A stretch of 64,000 nucleotides of DNA from Haliotis asinina. Lineage: Eukaryota; Mollusca; Gastropoda; Lepetellida; Haliotidae. The stretch lies in NCBI RefSeq assembly GCF_037392515.1, contig NW_027133892.1, positions 1,178,001 to 1,242,000 on the forward strand. Reading direction: 5' to 3'. The notes beneath the pieces were generated by a model that saw nothing but the letters and a program-made list of their open reading frames with translations, was not told the origin of the DNA and searched no databases. The position numbers and the translations under genes are program-made. This document shows, piece by piece, positions 23,815 through 33,914 of the stretch (its first letter is position 1; the number at the start of each line of letters is the position of its first letter).

Positions 23815-25480
23815 AGAGGGCATAATGCGACAAGCATGTGAGCAAACTTGACCACCCGGGTTGTTGCTTTGATGTATGTCTTATGAAAACATCGGTTGTG
23901 CGTGCGTGCGTGTGCGTGCGTACGTTTTTCTTTGGATACGGGACCCAGGCAGCAATGCAGCAATGTGTGGCTATTTTCCCCTCATTTATCGTCCGCTTCA
24001 ATCAATTTGTGAGGCAACCAAACCACTTGATATGGAGCAATACCACGTTGGGCAGCTCCTGTGTATATTTTTTATCTCTTTCTTATCCAAATTCAAACTC
24101 CACCCGTCTCCACAATAGGCTGTCCACATGTCCTTGTAAACGAGTCTGTGTAGTAAAGTCTGTGTTAAATAATAGGAACGTTGAACTGGCCATGTATGAC
24201 GTCATTATACATTATATACACGTGGATCGTATATCCTTCGCCTCAGCGACAGTTTGCAGGCATACTTCGTCCTCAAGCTAACACATGTCACAACATGCAA
24301 CGCAAGAGTCACCATGTATGGTTTTCAGGACCCTGTACCTGTGTATGGTGGTACTCTTGGTCCCACCAGCTGAGGGATGATTAGACATGCTTAAGCGTTC
24401 TTCCAATCAGGAGTCGATCTTTCTCCGTCAGTGTAAACAGCCGAGCAGGTTACTACGATTACCCTTACGCTGTCACATTCACATTTTATCAAAAACACCA
24501 CTCATATTACAGTAGTTTGTCTAATTTTATTAAAGTATACACTGGCATTTCTTAATTACGCTGACTTAATGACCCTCGTGTGTTTAAAGTTTCATTTACT
24601 CTCATGAATGTTCCTTGATTGTGGTTGATGAAAAATACGGATTACGTCATCGTGAATGTTATTGTCGCAATCACAACAAGAACAAAAAAATATTTTCATT
24701 AGTTTTGGGATTGGTTGCATATTTAAAGAACTCTGACCCGGAAGCTGTCGGGTTTACCACCAATTCCATCGTGTGACTGCGCTTTCCTGGATCATCTTAG
24801 GGTCCGAAAATTCCACAGTCCGAAGTCGTGGTCAAAATTCTTGGCCAGCGCGCCAAATCGGCATCCCCGACTGGAACCATCAACATCGATGCCGGAAGAC
24901 ATCGCAATCTGTACCCTTTGGGGGTTTCTTGAAGGCACTTTCGAACACCCTTGCACTATCTCCACACCGCTTACAAATTAATAACGCTGTAAACACCCCC
25001 AATCCACCAATCGCCTTCGTCCACAGCTTCCACAAACCCCGAACCTTGCGCCAGGACAATCTTCTTCAACTTCCTTGCAGCCAACAGATACAAACCAAAT
25101 AACGCTCAACAAAACCTACCACGGGGTACCAAAACAACCAACCCAACCCAACCCAACCCAACCCAACCCTCACCCTCATTTCCAGCCACACTTCATTCAT
25201 CTCCCATATATGGGCACGTAGTACTATCGCCTCCACTCAGCCACAGGCGCTCCACAGGCGCCCACCACCTTCACGCTTCTTAAATACACTTTGCCTGTAG
25301 CCAGCTCTTCAGCCACCAATGGTGCATAATTCCACTTTATTTTCTCTACACAGACCAACAGTTTACAATGTAATTCTCTTTTTCCCCACTTAGAGCGTTC
25401 ATCCACTCGGCTCCTTCTACTCTAGACATCAACACGCAGCTGGAGTAATCACTCTCACAGTAACCTGCACCCGCAGGCAT
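23815..25480. other. Intergenic, no gene seen
   Basis: Contains a (gtgc)n run at about 23,898-23,922 and an (aaccc)n run at about 25,138-25,170. The open frame at 24,773-25,102 shows no recognisable domain on either strand. 'gacccggaag', found again at 25,485, occurs at about 24,735. Confidence 0.4.
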
Positions 25481-25484
25481 TCCC

Positions 25485-25579
25485 TGACCCGGAAGTGGCA
25501 AGCACCAATCAGGCGCCACATCACACTGTTTACCTCCATCAGCTGATCATGGTTGACTAAACGTGTCACGGGTCTCGAG
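25485..25579 (+). promoter_or_regulatory. Candidate promoter and non-coding first exon of the small gene
   Basis: An ETS-type site 'ccggaagtg' (25,489-25,497) and a CCAAT box (25,505) are followed by a strong donor 'ctcgag|gtaagt', with the exon ending at 25,579. The ATG just before it is followed at once by a stop, so the exon would be untranslated. The first coding exon begins at 26,121. No transcription start can be fixed from sequence alone. Confidence 0.4.
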
Positions 25580-26132
25580 GTAAGTACATCCATGTTTTTC
25601 ACTCCACATTTTACAATTTTACTCGCTCAAAACATGCACGAAGCGTGTTCCTTACAGTGTCATGTTTCCAACAGCCACATGCAGTCTCACTTTCATGGAA
25701 CGCAGTGCATGTCACCTGTTTTCGTGCTGTATTCTGACCTCCACACCTGCTGCTGAATGACTGTCCCACAGCCTGGTTCCTTGGACCCTGGCTCCTTACC
25801 TTCCACGACAAAGTTCACTGTGCCACCAACTGACATCTGTGATAGTACGTAACGTAACAACCAGCAATGTACTTTGTGTCAATCATGCTGTCATTGTAGC
25901 CTTGGTAAACAGGTCTGTAATTATGTCAGCAGCATCAAACCATGAAAAATGTCGCTTTTATTGATAGTACATGTCCATATGTAAATTTCCAAGAAAACGA
26001 ACAGATTCTGTGGTTTGGGTTACCATGGTTTCAGAGGTAGTATCTCTAGAGCAATGTGGAATTGTATTTGTTTATTTGCCTGCTAGTAGGTTCTGCTCAT
26101 TGTCTTGGATGTTGTTGCAGACCCTGACTGAG

Positions 26133-29100
26133 ATGACTGCCGCCACTGACACAACCTGGGACACACCTCTACACAGCCCCTCAGAGGGAACATTGTGCAG
26201 TGCAGGTAGGTTTATACCTCTTGTCAATGTGCCCAATAGCATTAGACATGTCATGTCCAGGATTTACTGCATTGTGCATCCCCCCTGCTTCTGTATGTTA
26301 TAAGGGATGCAGTTGACTGCATGCCAAGCTCAATATGTGTTCACAGACTGACCCAGGCTGCCGGCTGTGGGGTATGGTGGTGAACAAACACCTATGCTTT
26401 CTGCTTTCCGGGGTTTGAATGGTGCTGTAGGGAGGGCTGATCTCAGTGATGAGTGGAAACATGGGGGAACGCACTGACATTCCATGTAGTTGTGTGCAGA
26501 TGATGTCATTGAAGGTGTTTTCAGGAGGTGTCAAAGCAAGGCTGATGATGCTGTGGGTGGTGTGTGTGAGTATTTATAGGTCGTCACTTCAGGTTTTGTA
26601 GCTTGTTCTACTTTGTAGATGATGCTGACTTCACCTTATTGTGTGTGAAAACAAGCCCTGCTCACTGTTAAAACATTTCTGTTTAAGATATACTGGTCAT
26701 ACCACTTGTATCTGATGTGCAATATCTGACCTTGTCCTCCAGTTTTACTTTGTCCTTCCATTTCTGGATTTCTTCAGCAGGGAGTCAGGTGCCTTACCTG
26801 ATTTCTGTTGCTGTGATATATTCAGAACTGGAATATATTCAGATGATTGTAATCAGATGACTGTAATCTGATGAGTGTAATCAGGTGGGTACTTTAGGAC
26901 ATTTGGTGGATTTTGGGTTGACAAATGCAGTAGTTAACCTGCCCTCAGTAGAAACAAAAGGGACCCCAGGGCTTCACTGCAACAACTGGTCTTCACACAT
27001 TGTACTCGTTTGGGAATAGGCTACCCACCGCCCCTACAGCAAGATGGGTGGACATTTCAGCCACTAGGCTACCCTTCCGCCCCTACAGCAAGATGGGTGG
27101 ACATTTCAGCCACTAGGCTACCCTTCCGCCCCTACAGCAAGATGGGTGGACATTTCAGCCACTAGGCTACCCCACCACCCCTACAGCAAGATGGGGGGAC
27201 ATTTCAGTCACTAGGCTACCCTACCGCCCCTACAGCAAGATGGGTGGTCACGATTTTTTTTTCTTTTAATCTCAAAATGCAATGTTTTTATTATCAGAAA
27301 ATCTGTTACAATTTTGAGGATCACCTCCCGGGGAAGGGTGACTCACATCTGCATTGTATGAACGTTTACTGACAGAGCAAGTTTCTGACATTGATAATCT
27401 CAGTATGACTTATTATAAACTAAACTTTAGCCACTAGCATGGTGTGATGCGTCTTAGTTATTATCTCAAATCATAGTAGACCAGCAATACACCTGCATAA
27501 TCTAGCTGTTAATAATGAGAGTGGATGGCATTAACTGCCATTCAGTACTAAAGATTGACAGGACACTAAGGAGGAGATTAATAATATACATGTACACCCT
27601 GTTGGTTGCAGGATTATGATGGAGATCAGCTTTCCTTGGTGAGTTTTTACATGCATTTAATTTAGTGGAATTCTGGCTTTACTTCATCTTGTAAGTTTCG
27701 CAGAAAATGGTGTGGCTGGTTTCTTTTCATCTAATAGGCTTGATGACAAACAAGTATTCTCAGGCCATATTTGTTTCTTTCATGTTGTGTAAACTAATTT
27801 TAAGATATATAAATTTTGTTTCGTGAAACTAAAAAAAATTAAATGAGCGATATGTTTCTTCTTTACGTCTCTTTATTTTGAAAATATTTCACAAAATTGT
27901 TATTTAAGAAGACTTGTTTTATTACACAGGATGAACCATTCCGGCGGCATTCCCAGGATTCAGGTGCATCATGGGTAATCTTTGGCGGCCGCCCCGACCC
28001 AACATGTGGCACCCCGCCACATGACCAGAGAAGAATTCGTTTTGTTCCATCGGTCAGTGATTAGTAATGAATCATATAAACTTGACCTGTTTTTTTTTGG
28101 TTTTTTTTGTTGAATCAGATCAAATAACTGATGAATCTTGCAGAGTCCTTATTTCCAACTCAACAGCTAAGAAACCCTATGAACAAAGAATTTGAAGCAC
28201 TACTCCATTGGCAATACGATGATAAAGTATAAAATTAAGACTACCAAGTCAGAATTTGTGGATCAGGACATCTATATATTTATTTCCACACAGCAATGCT
28301 TAACTTGTAGTCTAAGGGGAAGGAAATGGCAATTAGCTAGCCTGTCTCACAGTCCCTGAACCACATCATTTCCCCTACAGTCTAGCCCTCCCTGCAGTGT
28401 AGCCTGTCTCACAGTCCCTGAACCACATCATTTCCCCTACAGTCTAACCCTCCCTGCAGTGTAGCCTGTTTCACAGTCCCTGAACCATATCATTTCCCCT
28501 ACAGTCTAGCCCTCCCTGCAGTGTAGCCTGTCTCACAGTCCCTGAACCACATCATTTCCCCTACAGTCTAGCCCTCCCTGCAGTGTAGCCTGTCTCACAG
28601 TCCCTGAACCTCATCATTTAACCTACAGTCTAGCCCTCCCTGCAGTGTAGCCTGTCTCACAGTCCCTGAACCACATCATTTAACCTACAGTCTAGCCCTC
28701 CCTGCAGTGTAGCCTGTCTCACAGTCCCTGAACCACATCATTTAACCTACAGTCTAGCCCTCCCTGCAGTGTAGCCTGTCTCACAGTCCCTGAACCACAT
28801 CATTTCCCCTACAGTCTAACCCTCCCTGCAGTGTAGCCTGTCTCACAGTCCCTGAACCACATCATATATAGTTTTGAGGTTAGATGATTTCAGTTTGTTG
28901 CGAAAATATTATTCAGCGTTTTTTCATATATATAGAACACAGACACAAACCTATAAACATTGCTGAACATATTTATTTACTGGCTTAGTGTATTTGTAAA
29001 GCAATCTGTTATTTGTAGGTTTGACAGAGCCTTATGTTAGTGGTGTTCCGATGATCAAAAATCAGTCAAAAGAAGGATTAAAAATGATTGTAAAAAACAT

Positions 29101-30033
29101 ATTTTCAATTAGTCAGAATTTTGTTGTTTTAGTTTAATACTCTTGATTGAAGAAAATGAACTGTTAAATTTGACGAAACATACAGGAATAAATATTTTGC
29201 TCAAAATTGTAAAGCTAAGTGCACTGTAATATTTCAACCACTTTTATTGTTTAATTACTTTTCCAGTGTCTTTCGTTGTGTGGCAGTAATAGTCACAAAA
29301 AAACAACAATTATTGGTAATAAGTCATGATTCAGAGCTGTCAGTGAATTAAATTCCATATCTCGGCTAGATGACAATAAACTGATGGATATGTTCCAATG
29401 GCAACAATTTGCTAGGTATTAATATTTTGAGGCAAATCCCAGAAATTCACACTTATTTGTTAAATATTGGTGCCATCATTGATGATGATTTTTACAGTAT
29501 TTACGCTGTTTTCATATCAGGTGTCAAACGTATTTTGTTGTTGTCATGAACGAGCAATAGGCATAATGAACATCAAATAATATAGTACAAACGGCATGCA
29601 TGGACCAAGTCAGAATCTTCACTACCCAACCCCCGTGTTGTCTCTTATAACAAGCATGTGTTAATGAAGGTCAATAGTTATATCACACATTTGCATTGGT
29701 CATCTGAGAATCGTGCTCTATGTATGTCAAGTTTTTGCCTCAATGTGACATTATTTCATCCATTTCTACCTTGTGTAAAATTGGTGTGATTATTGCAACA
29801 TTTTGGCATTCATTTTTCAGGTGATGAAACGTACAGAAGAGCAGAAGACCCAGAATCCATATGAGGATTCTTGGAACCAGCCACTGTCAGGGGAGATCAC
29901 TCTGGATGAAGGGATCCCTCAGGTAACAGAGGTTCAGAGTCCCACTCCAAGAACACCTTTGGCTCCAAAAAGCATCATCAGTCCTGTCTTTGAGCCTGAG
30001 CCAGATTATTTCACACAGTCTGGAAATATGTAG
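26133..30033 (+). CDS. Small multi-exon gene, unrecognised acidic/proline-rich protein
   Basis: I do not recognise the family. Exons I can support: 26,121-26,205 (acceptor 'gttgttgcag', ATG at 26,133, donor gtaggt, 24 codons plus one base); a 27-base microexon 27,612-27,638 between 'gttgcag' and 'gtgagt', encoding DYDGDQLSL; 27,930-28,052 (41 codons); and 29,821-30,033 (70 codons and TAG). The last three join in phase 0. The first exon ends in phase 1, so at least one exon is missing; 26,619-26,644 fits the phases exactly (DDADFTLLC). With it the protein would be about 153 residues: acidic at the N-terminus, a basic patch 'HDQRRIRFVPS' at the end of the third supported exon, and a Pro/Ser/Thr-rich C-terminus with 'TPRTPLAPKS'. 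No signal peptide or membrane segment is seen. The pattern suggests a disordered regulatory protein, which is inference. Confidence 0.6.
26619..26644 (+). CDS. Candidate bridging exon of the small gene
   Basis: Flanked by 'ctttgtag' and 'gtgaaa'. Its 26 bases turn the phase-1 end of the first coding exon into the phase-0 start of the microexon and keep the frame open. A second candidate at about 26,500-26,565 also begins 'atgatg' and ends at a strong gtgagt donor, but it leaves phase 1 unchanged. One, both or neither may be real. Confidence 0.3.
27002..27245. repeat. 49-bp tandem repeat, intronic
   Basis: Five units with 'taggctacccttccgcccct' and 'acagcaagatgggtggaca', spaced 48-49 bp, in the intron before the microexon. 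Confidence 0.95.
28338..28866. repeat. 62-bp tandem repeat, intronic
   Basis: Nine units spaced exactly 62 bp at the points checked, with 'gtagcctgtctcacagtccc', 'tgaaccacatcatttcccct' and 'acagtctagccctccctgca'. The array is in the intron before the last exon of the small gene. Confidence 0.95.
28870..29815. other. AT-rich intron sequence
   Basis: Only a worn fragment of the dispersed repeat at about 29,597-29,672 ('ctcttataacaagcatg') is recognisable. Confidence 0.5.
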
Positions 30034-30715
30034 AGATATTCATGCTGTTTTATTTCAGGTTTAAATATTTCAGTCGTTTTCAAATTTTCAAACAAGGCTA
30101 GTATGAAGTGACAGTAGTGTGTATAGCAATATTAAATTCACTCGACACCAGTGCCTTTTGAGTTTGGGATCAAACTTGTTAATTAACATGAACACATTGT
30201 GTACAGTGAGACATTCCTTGGTTCTGGCGTTCCTGTGTACATCAGTTACGAAGTACATGAACTTCTTGTGGTACTGTAGTAATGCTAGCAGTGTATTTTT
30301 TATTATATTTTTGTAAAAGTGAAATTTGTATTTTTGTACTGTCTCTTATATTACTTTAAACTCTGGTCCTTCATTGAAATCCAAGATTTGGTGATATGTC
30401 TTAACAAGTTTTAGGAATATTATAAAAATATTATCAAACACTCCTCCATTGTTCCTATACTTTTTAACTGCACTTTTTTAAAGATGGGCTTTGTGAATAC
30501 GTAAGCATGAAAATATCTACTTGCTGTTTCTAGTGGACCTCCTGGACGTGTACATTATTGATAGCATTGATGGTGTCTCTTTTGTGTTCTGATGAAAAAA
30601 AACACAATGAAATTGAATGATTTACTTCACTGGAGGACCTCATGAATTGCATCTTTGCTCAGTTTTACGTTTGATACAAGAAATATGAATAAAGTCATCT
30701 TGAGAGATAATGTTG
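30034..30715 (+). other. 3' untranslated region of the small gene
   Basis: AT-rich and non-coding. A canonical AATAAA at 30,688-30,693 is the most likely polyadenylation signal, and another lies near 30,814. Confidence 0.4.
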
Positions 30716-30719
30716 TCTG

Positions 30720-31485
30720 TTGTTTTGTTGGGTTGCTTGACCACGGTAGTTCTCTTTGTAGAGCTGCATTATTTGTTTCTTGTTGTACAAATTCCAAAAT
30801 TTCCTGATGTTGATAATAAATTCCAAACATGTTGGAAAAAGGCAAACCAGTCAGAGAATTGTGCATCCCTCCAATATGTAGGTAGATCTAACTGGTGAGT
30901 CATTCTGCCAACCCTAGGGGTCACTTGGTAGACTTACTTTGGTGTCAAAAAAACATCATCACCCCGCCAAACGGTAAATTATCAATGGTACCTTACATAA
31001 TAACGATCAATTTTTTAACAAACATTGGGACATGTCTTTATTTTCCGTAGTATTGAAATGGTACTTAGAGTGAAATACACTCTCATTGCACGCTTTTGAA
31101 CCTTGCACGACTGAGCAGAAGTAAATGTTCTCTGTGTTCTCTGAGAAGCTGAAGCTGTGCGTAAGAAAGACGACCTGGTCATATAAGCTCCGACCACTCA
31201 TGCATATTTATGATGTATGTGCACTTAAGACCTGTCGGGGTTTAAGGGCTCAACATACGCGTGTGCGTGTATTTGGATCTCTCGCCGTCAGTTGCATGAT
31301 TCTTATCCAAAACTTCACAGCAGACAGAACAGTCTAAAACCGTCGGCCAAAACAACTTTCGACATTTTGTATTTATATGTTCGTAAATTATTTCGAGCGC
31401 TCCAAGCTGATTGGTTTCGTAAATCACATATCATTGAAAGACGATCCCCAAGCCATGTTTGTCCGAATAAATGTTTTATGTGCCC
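30720..31485. other. Intergenic, no feature seen
   Basis: Short open frames on both strands without family resemblance. Confidence 0.4.
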
Positions 31486-31491
31486 GAGCGG

Positions 31492-31664
31492 TATAAAGAG
31501 AGTTGATGTAATGTTGAAGTGATACTGTCAGCACAATGTCATATCAGTATCTATCTGATAACAAGCTGTATCACATGACGCTGATGGCGTTTACTCCCGA
31601 GGTGAAATGACAACACAAAATGGAAATCTAAAGGTGATCCTGTGTTGTTCTGACTGAAATATAG
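31492..31664 (+). promoter_or_regulatory. Candidate TATA promoter and first non-coding exon of the TMC gene
   Basis: TATAAAG at 31,492-31,498 is followed about 165 bp later by a consensus donor 'atag|gtaagt' (exon end 31,664). A short upstream open frame starts near 31,577. The first coding exon at 33,777 has a proper acceptor and so needs an upstream exon. This is the best candidate I see, but the join is inferred. Confidence 0.35.
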
Positions 31665-31669
31665 GTAAG

Positions 31670-33220
31670 TACTATTTTGATTGTTTGACTGGAGTTATCA
31701 GGCGGGTGTTCTTGCCCATTGTCTTTGAGTAGTCGCGATTACTGTACGTTTGTGATAAGCACCAAGACGGTGATACTGGTCCCGTTTAAGGACTGTCCAT
31801 TATGTTGTCTAAGCTAACATCGATTTGTTCTTTTTTTTCGAAACAAGTAATCCGATTGTGTTGATAAAAACATTGTCATTTTATGTTATGATGAAACTGA
31901 CACACTGAGACTTGGCTGTGTGGATTTCTAGTGTAATGTCCTTTACAAACAATACTGTCACTTGACAGATGACAAATCGACTATCATCCTAGTCACGCGA
32001 GTCCATGCACTGACGACCGAGTTGCGTCCCTTGCTTTTGTCACGATACGATGATCGTATGGTTGAAATGCAAATTTATTCTTGGAAGGCTGATTTTATAA
32101 CTTTAGGGCTACTTGGCCAATACGAGGCCTGTATACGTCCAACACATTGATTTGATTTATTATAAATCGTATATTATTAAATCGCCAAAAGGAATCGTGT
32201 GAATTTATTTCAACATTAATCTAATTAGTTAGAGTAATTGATTTAATCTTGTCACCGTGTCGAGTTGCTGCGTCCCTTGCTTTCGTCAGGATTCGGTGAG
32301 CATGGTTCCAAACTGACTATGTTATGAAGATTTTGGCCATCACCGTCAAATGAGGTGACGTGAAACAACGTTGATGAGGGAGCTGTGGATGTTTATCCAG
32401 CACCACACTAAGCATGGACATGCAGTAGGGGCACCTGCAGGGTTGTGCCCCTTTGGCACCACAGAAACAAGTGATCCTGGGTTTGAATCCCCGAATCCAC
32501 GTCATAGACCTGCATGCTCTCTGGCTTTCCGTCCACAAGGGTGGCAGAGGGGTAGCACAATGGTTAAAGTGTTTGCTCATCAAACTGAGGACACGTTCGA
32601 TTCCCTTTGAGGGCACAATGTGTGAAGCCCATTTCTGGCGTCTCCGGTTGTGATATTGCTGGAATGTTGCTGAAAGCGGCTTAAAACCATACTCACTCCA
32701 CCAACCACTTACTCACAAATTAAGCTTATACGCACTGACACAACAGAAACACTGCTCAAAACCGCGTTAAACCTAACTCACTCACATGCCCTGATTTACT
32801 CTTGTTTACTCATAGTAAGACAGTCACACTTATTTCGCTAACAGGCCGAAAGAAGTCTTCACCCAAAACCAGGAGCACAAGCTCTTGAATAGACGCATCG
32901 CAGTTTGCAAACACACCGTTGAGTAAACTTTGTTCAGTGTGTCACCCTTTTGTTTGCTTTCATCACTCCCATAATGAAGTCAGTCGAGTCTGTTGGAGTT
33001 GATTCCTCTTGATGGGGATGACATTAAAGCTATGTTTAACCCAACCCTTACACAATAACAGGGGAAATGAGGATATCCTGGACTAGTGATAAGGTGCACC
33101 TGCCTACAGGTAACGAGGATGCTTTAGATGGCGAGACCAATCCTCTCTGACGTGTTCAAAATCCAATGTAACTCGCAAAGGAATACGCATAACATATAGA
33201 TTCAGTGGAACGCAAATCAT
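31670..33220. other. Intron or intergenic sequence with SINE copies
   Basis: A B-box-like remnant 'gggtttgaatccccg' near 32,473 precedes the SINE at 32,539. The rest holds nothing recognisable. Confidence 0.4.
32539..32705 (+). mobile_element. tRNA-derived SINE
   Basis: A-box 'tagcacaatggttaaag' and B-box 'cgttcgattcc' are followed by 'gtgtgaagcccatttctggc', 'gatattgctggaatgttgct' and the tail 'accatactcactcc'. Same family as 34,665, 35,944, 45,157, 49,003 and 63,057. Confidence 0.9.
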
Positions 33221-33231
33221 AATCAAAACAT

Positions 33232-33577
33232 CATACCAACTCGGTGAGGTTTTTGCCAAGTTTTGTCCTAATGATAAAAAAGTTGTTGAACAAACTATCA
33301 TTAGAATATTTGCACAGTTCACTGTTTATTACGAGGGAGGAGTGCAGAGAAAGGCACAGCCAGGTGTTCGAGAAGCACGGGCACAAGTGCCGAGAAAGTT
33401 ATTCATTAACCTCTGCTGTGCTGTCCCCACGCTTTCTCGCACACCTGGCTGTCACTTTCTCTGCACTCCTCCCTCGTAACCAATAGTGAACTGTGTCAAT
33501 ATTTTAATGATAGTTTCTTAAACAACTGCTTCATTTTAAGGAAAGATATTCTGCAAAAACGTCACAGAGTTGGTATT
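33232..33577. mobile_element. Foldback element with ~145-bp inverted arms
   Basis: The arms 33,232-33,380 and 33,433-33,577 are inverted copies. A perfect 25-bp core pairs 33,329-33,353 with 33,455-33,479. The flanking 'actatcatta' (33,294) pairs with 'taatgatagt' (33,505), and 'ataccaactc' (33,233) pairs with 'gagttggtat' (33,567). The loop is about 50 bases. It lies about 230 bp upstream of the TMC start codon, inside the presumed 5' intron. Confidence 0.85.
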
Positions 33578-33776
33578 ATGTACGCCTACACCCGTACAGT
33601 GTTTATACGTGTTTACGCAGTGTACATCAGATTGCATAGTAACTGCTTGTGCTTTGCAGCCGGGCTTTCAGTGTCGTAGTTAAACAAGTACCTGCAGCCG
33701 GAAAATAACATATCTCGAGCTTAAAACTTGGTTTCGGCGCCTGGGTTATGCACAGTAATATATGTTTTATTTGTAG

Positions 33777-33914
33777 TCGGCACCAATCAGCTGAAGCAGT
33801 CAACCACAATGGAGATGAGAGTAGAGACGCAGCCTCTGACTCGCTCCCCAACCAGCGTCAGTGTCTACAACAGTGTCAGCAACACCGCCTTCAGCGACAA
33901 CATCACCCGGGAAG
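33777..33914 (+). CDS. TMC exon 1 (start exon)
   Basis: Acceptor 'ttatttgtag', then a 32-base leader and ATG at 33,809. Residues 1-35 are Ser/Thr-rich (MEMRVETQPLTRSPTS). Ends in phase 1. Confidence 0.8.

Noticed and set aside
24773..25102. 109-codon plus-strand frame
   Set aside because: Cysteine- and proline-scattered sequence without domain or splice signals; the opposite strand is also partly open.
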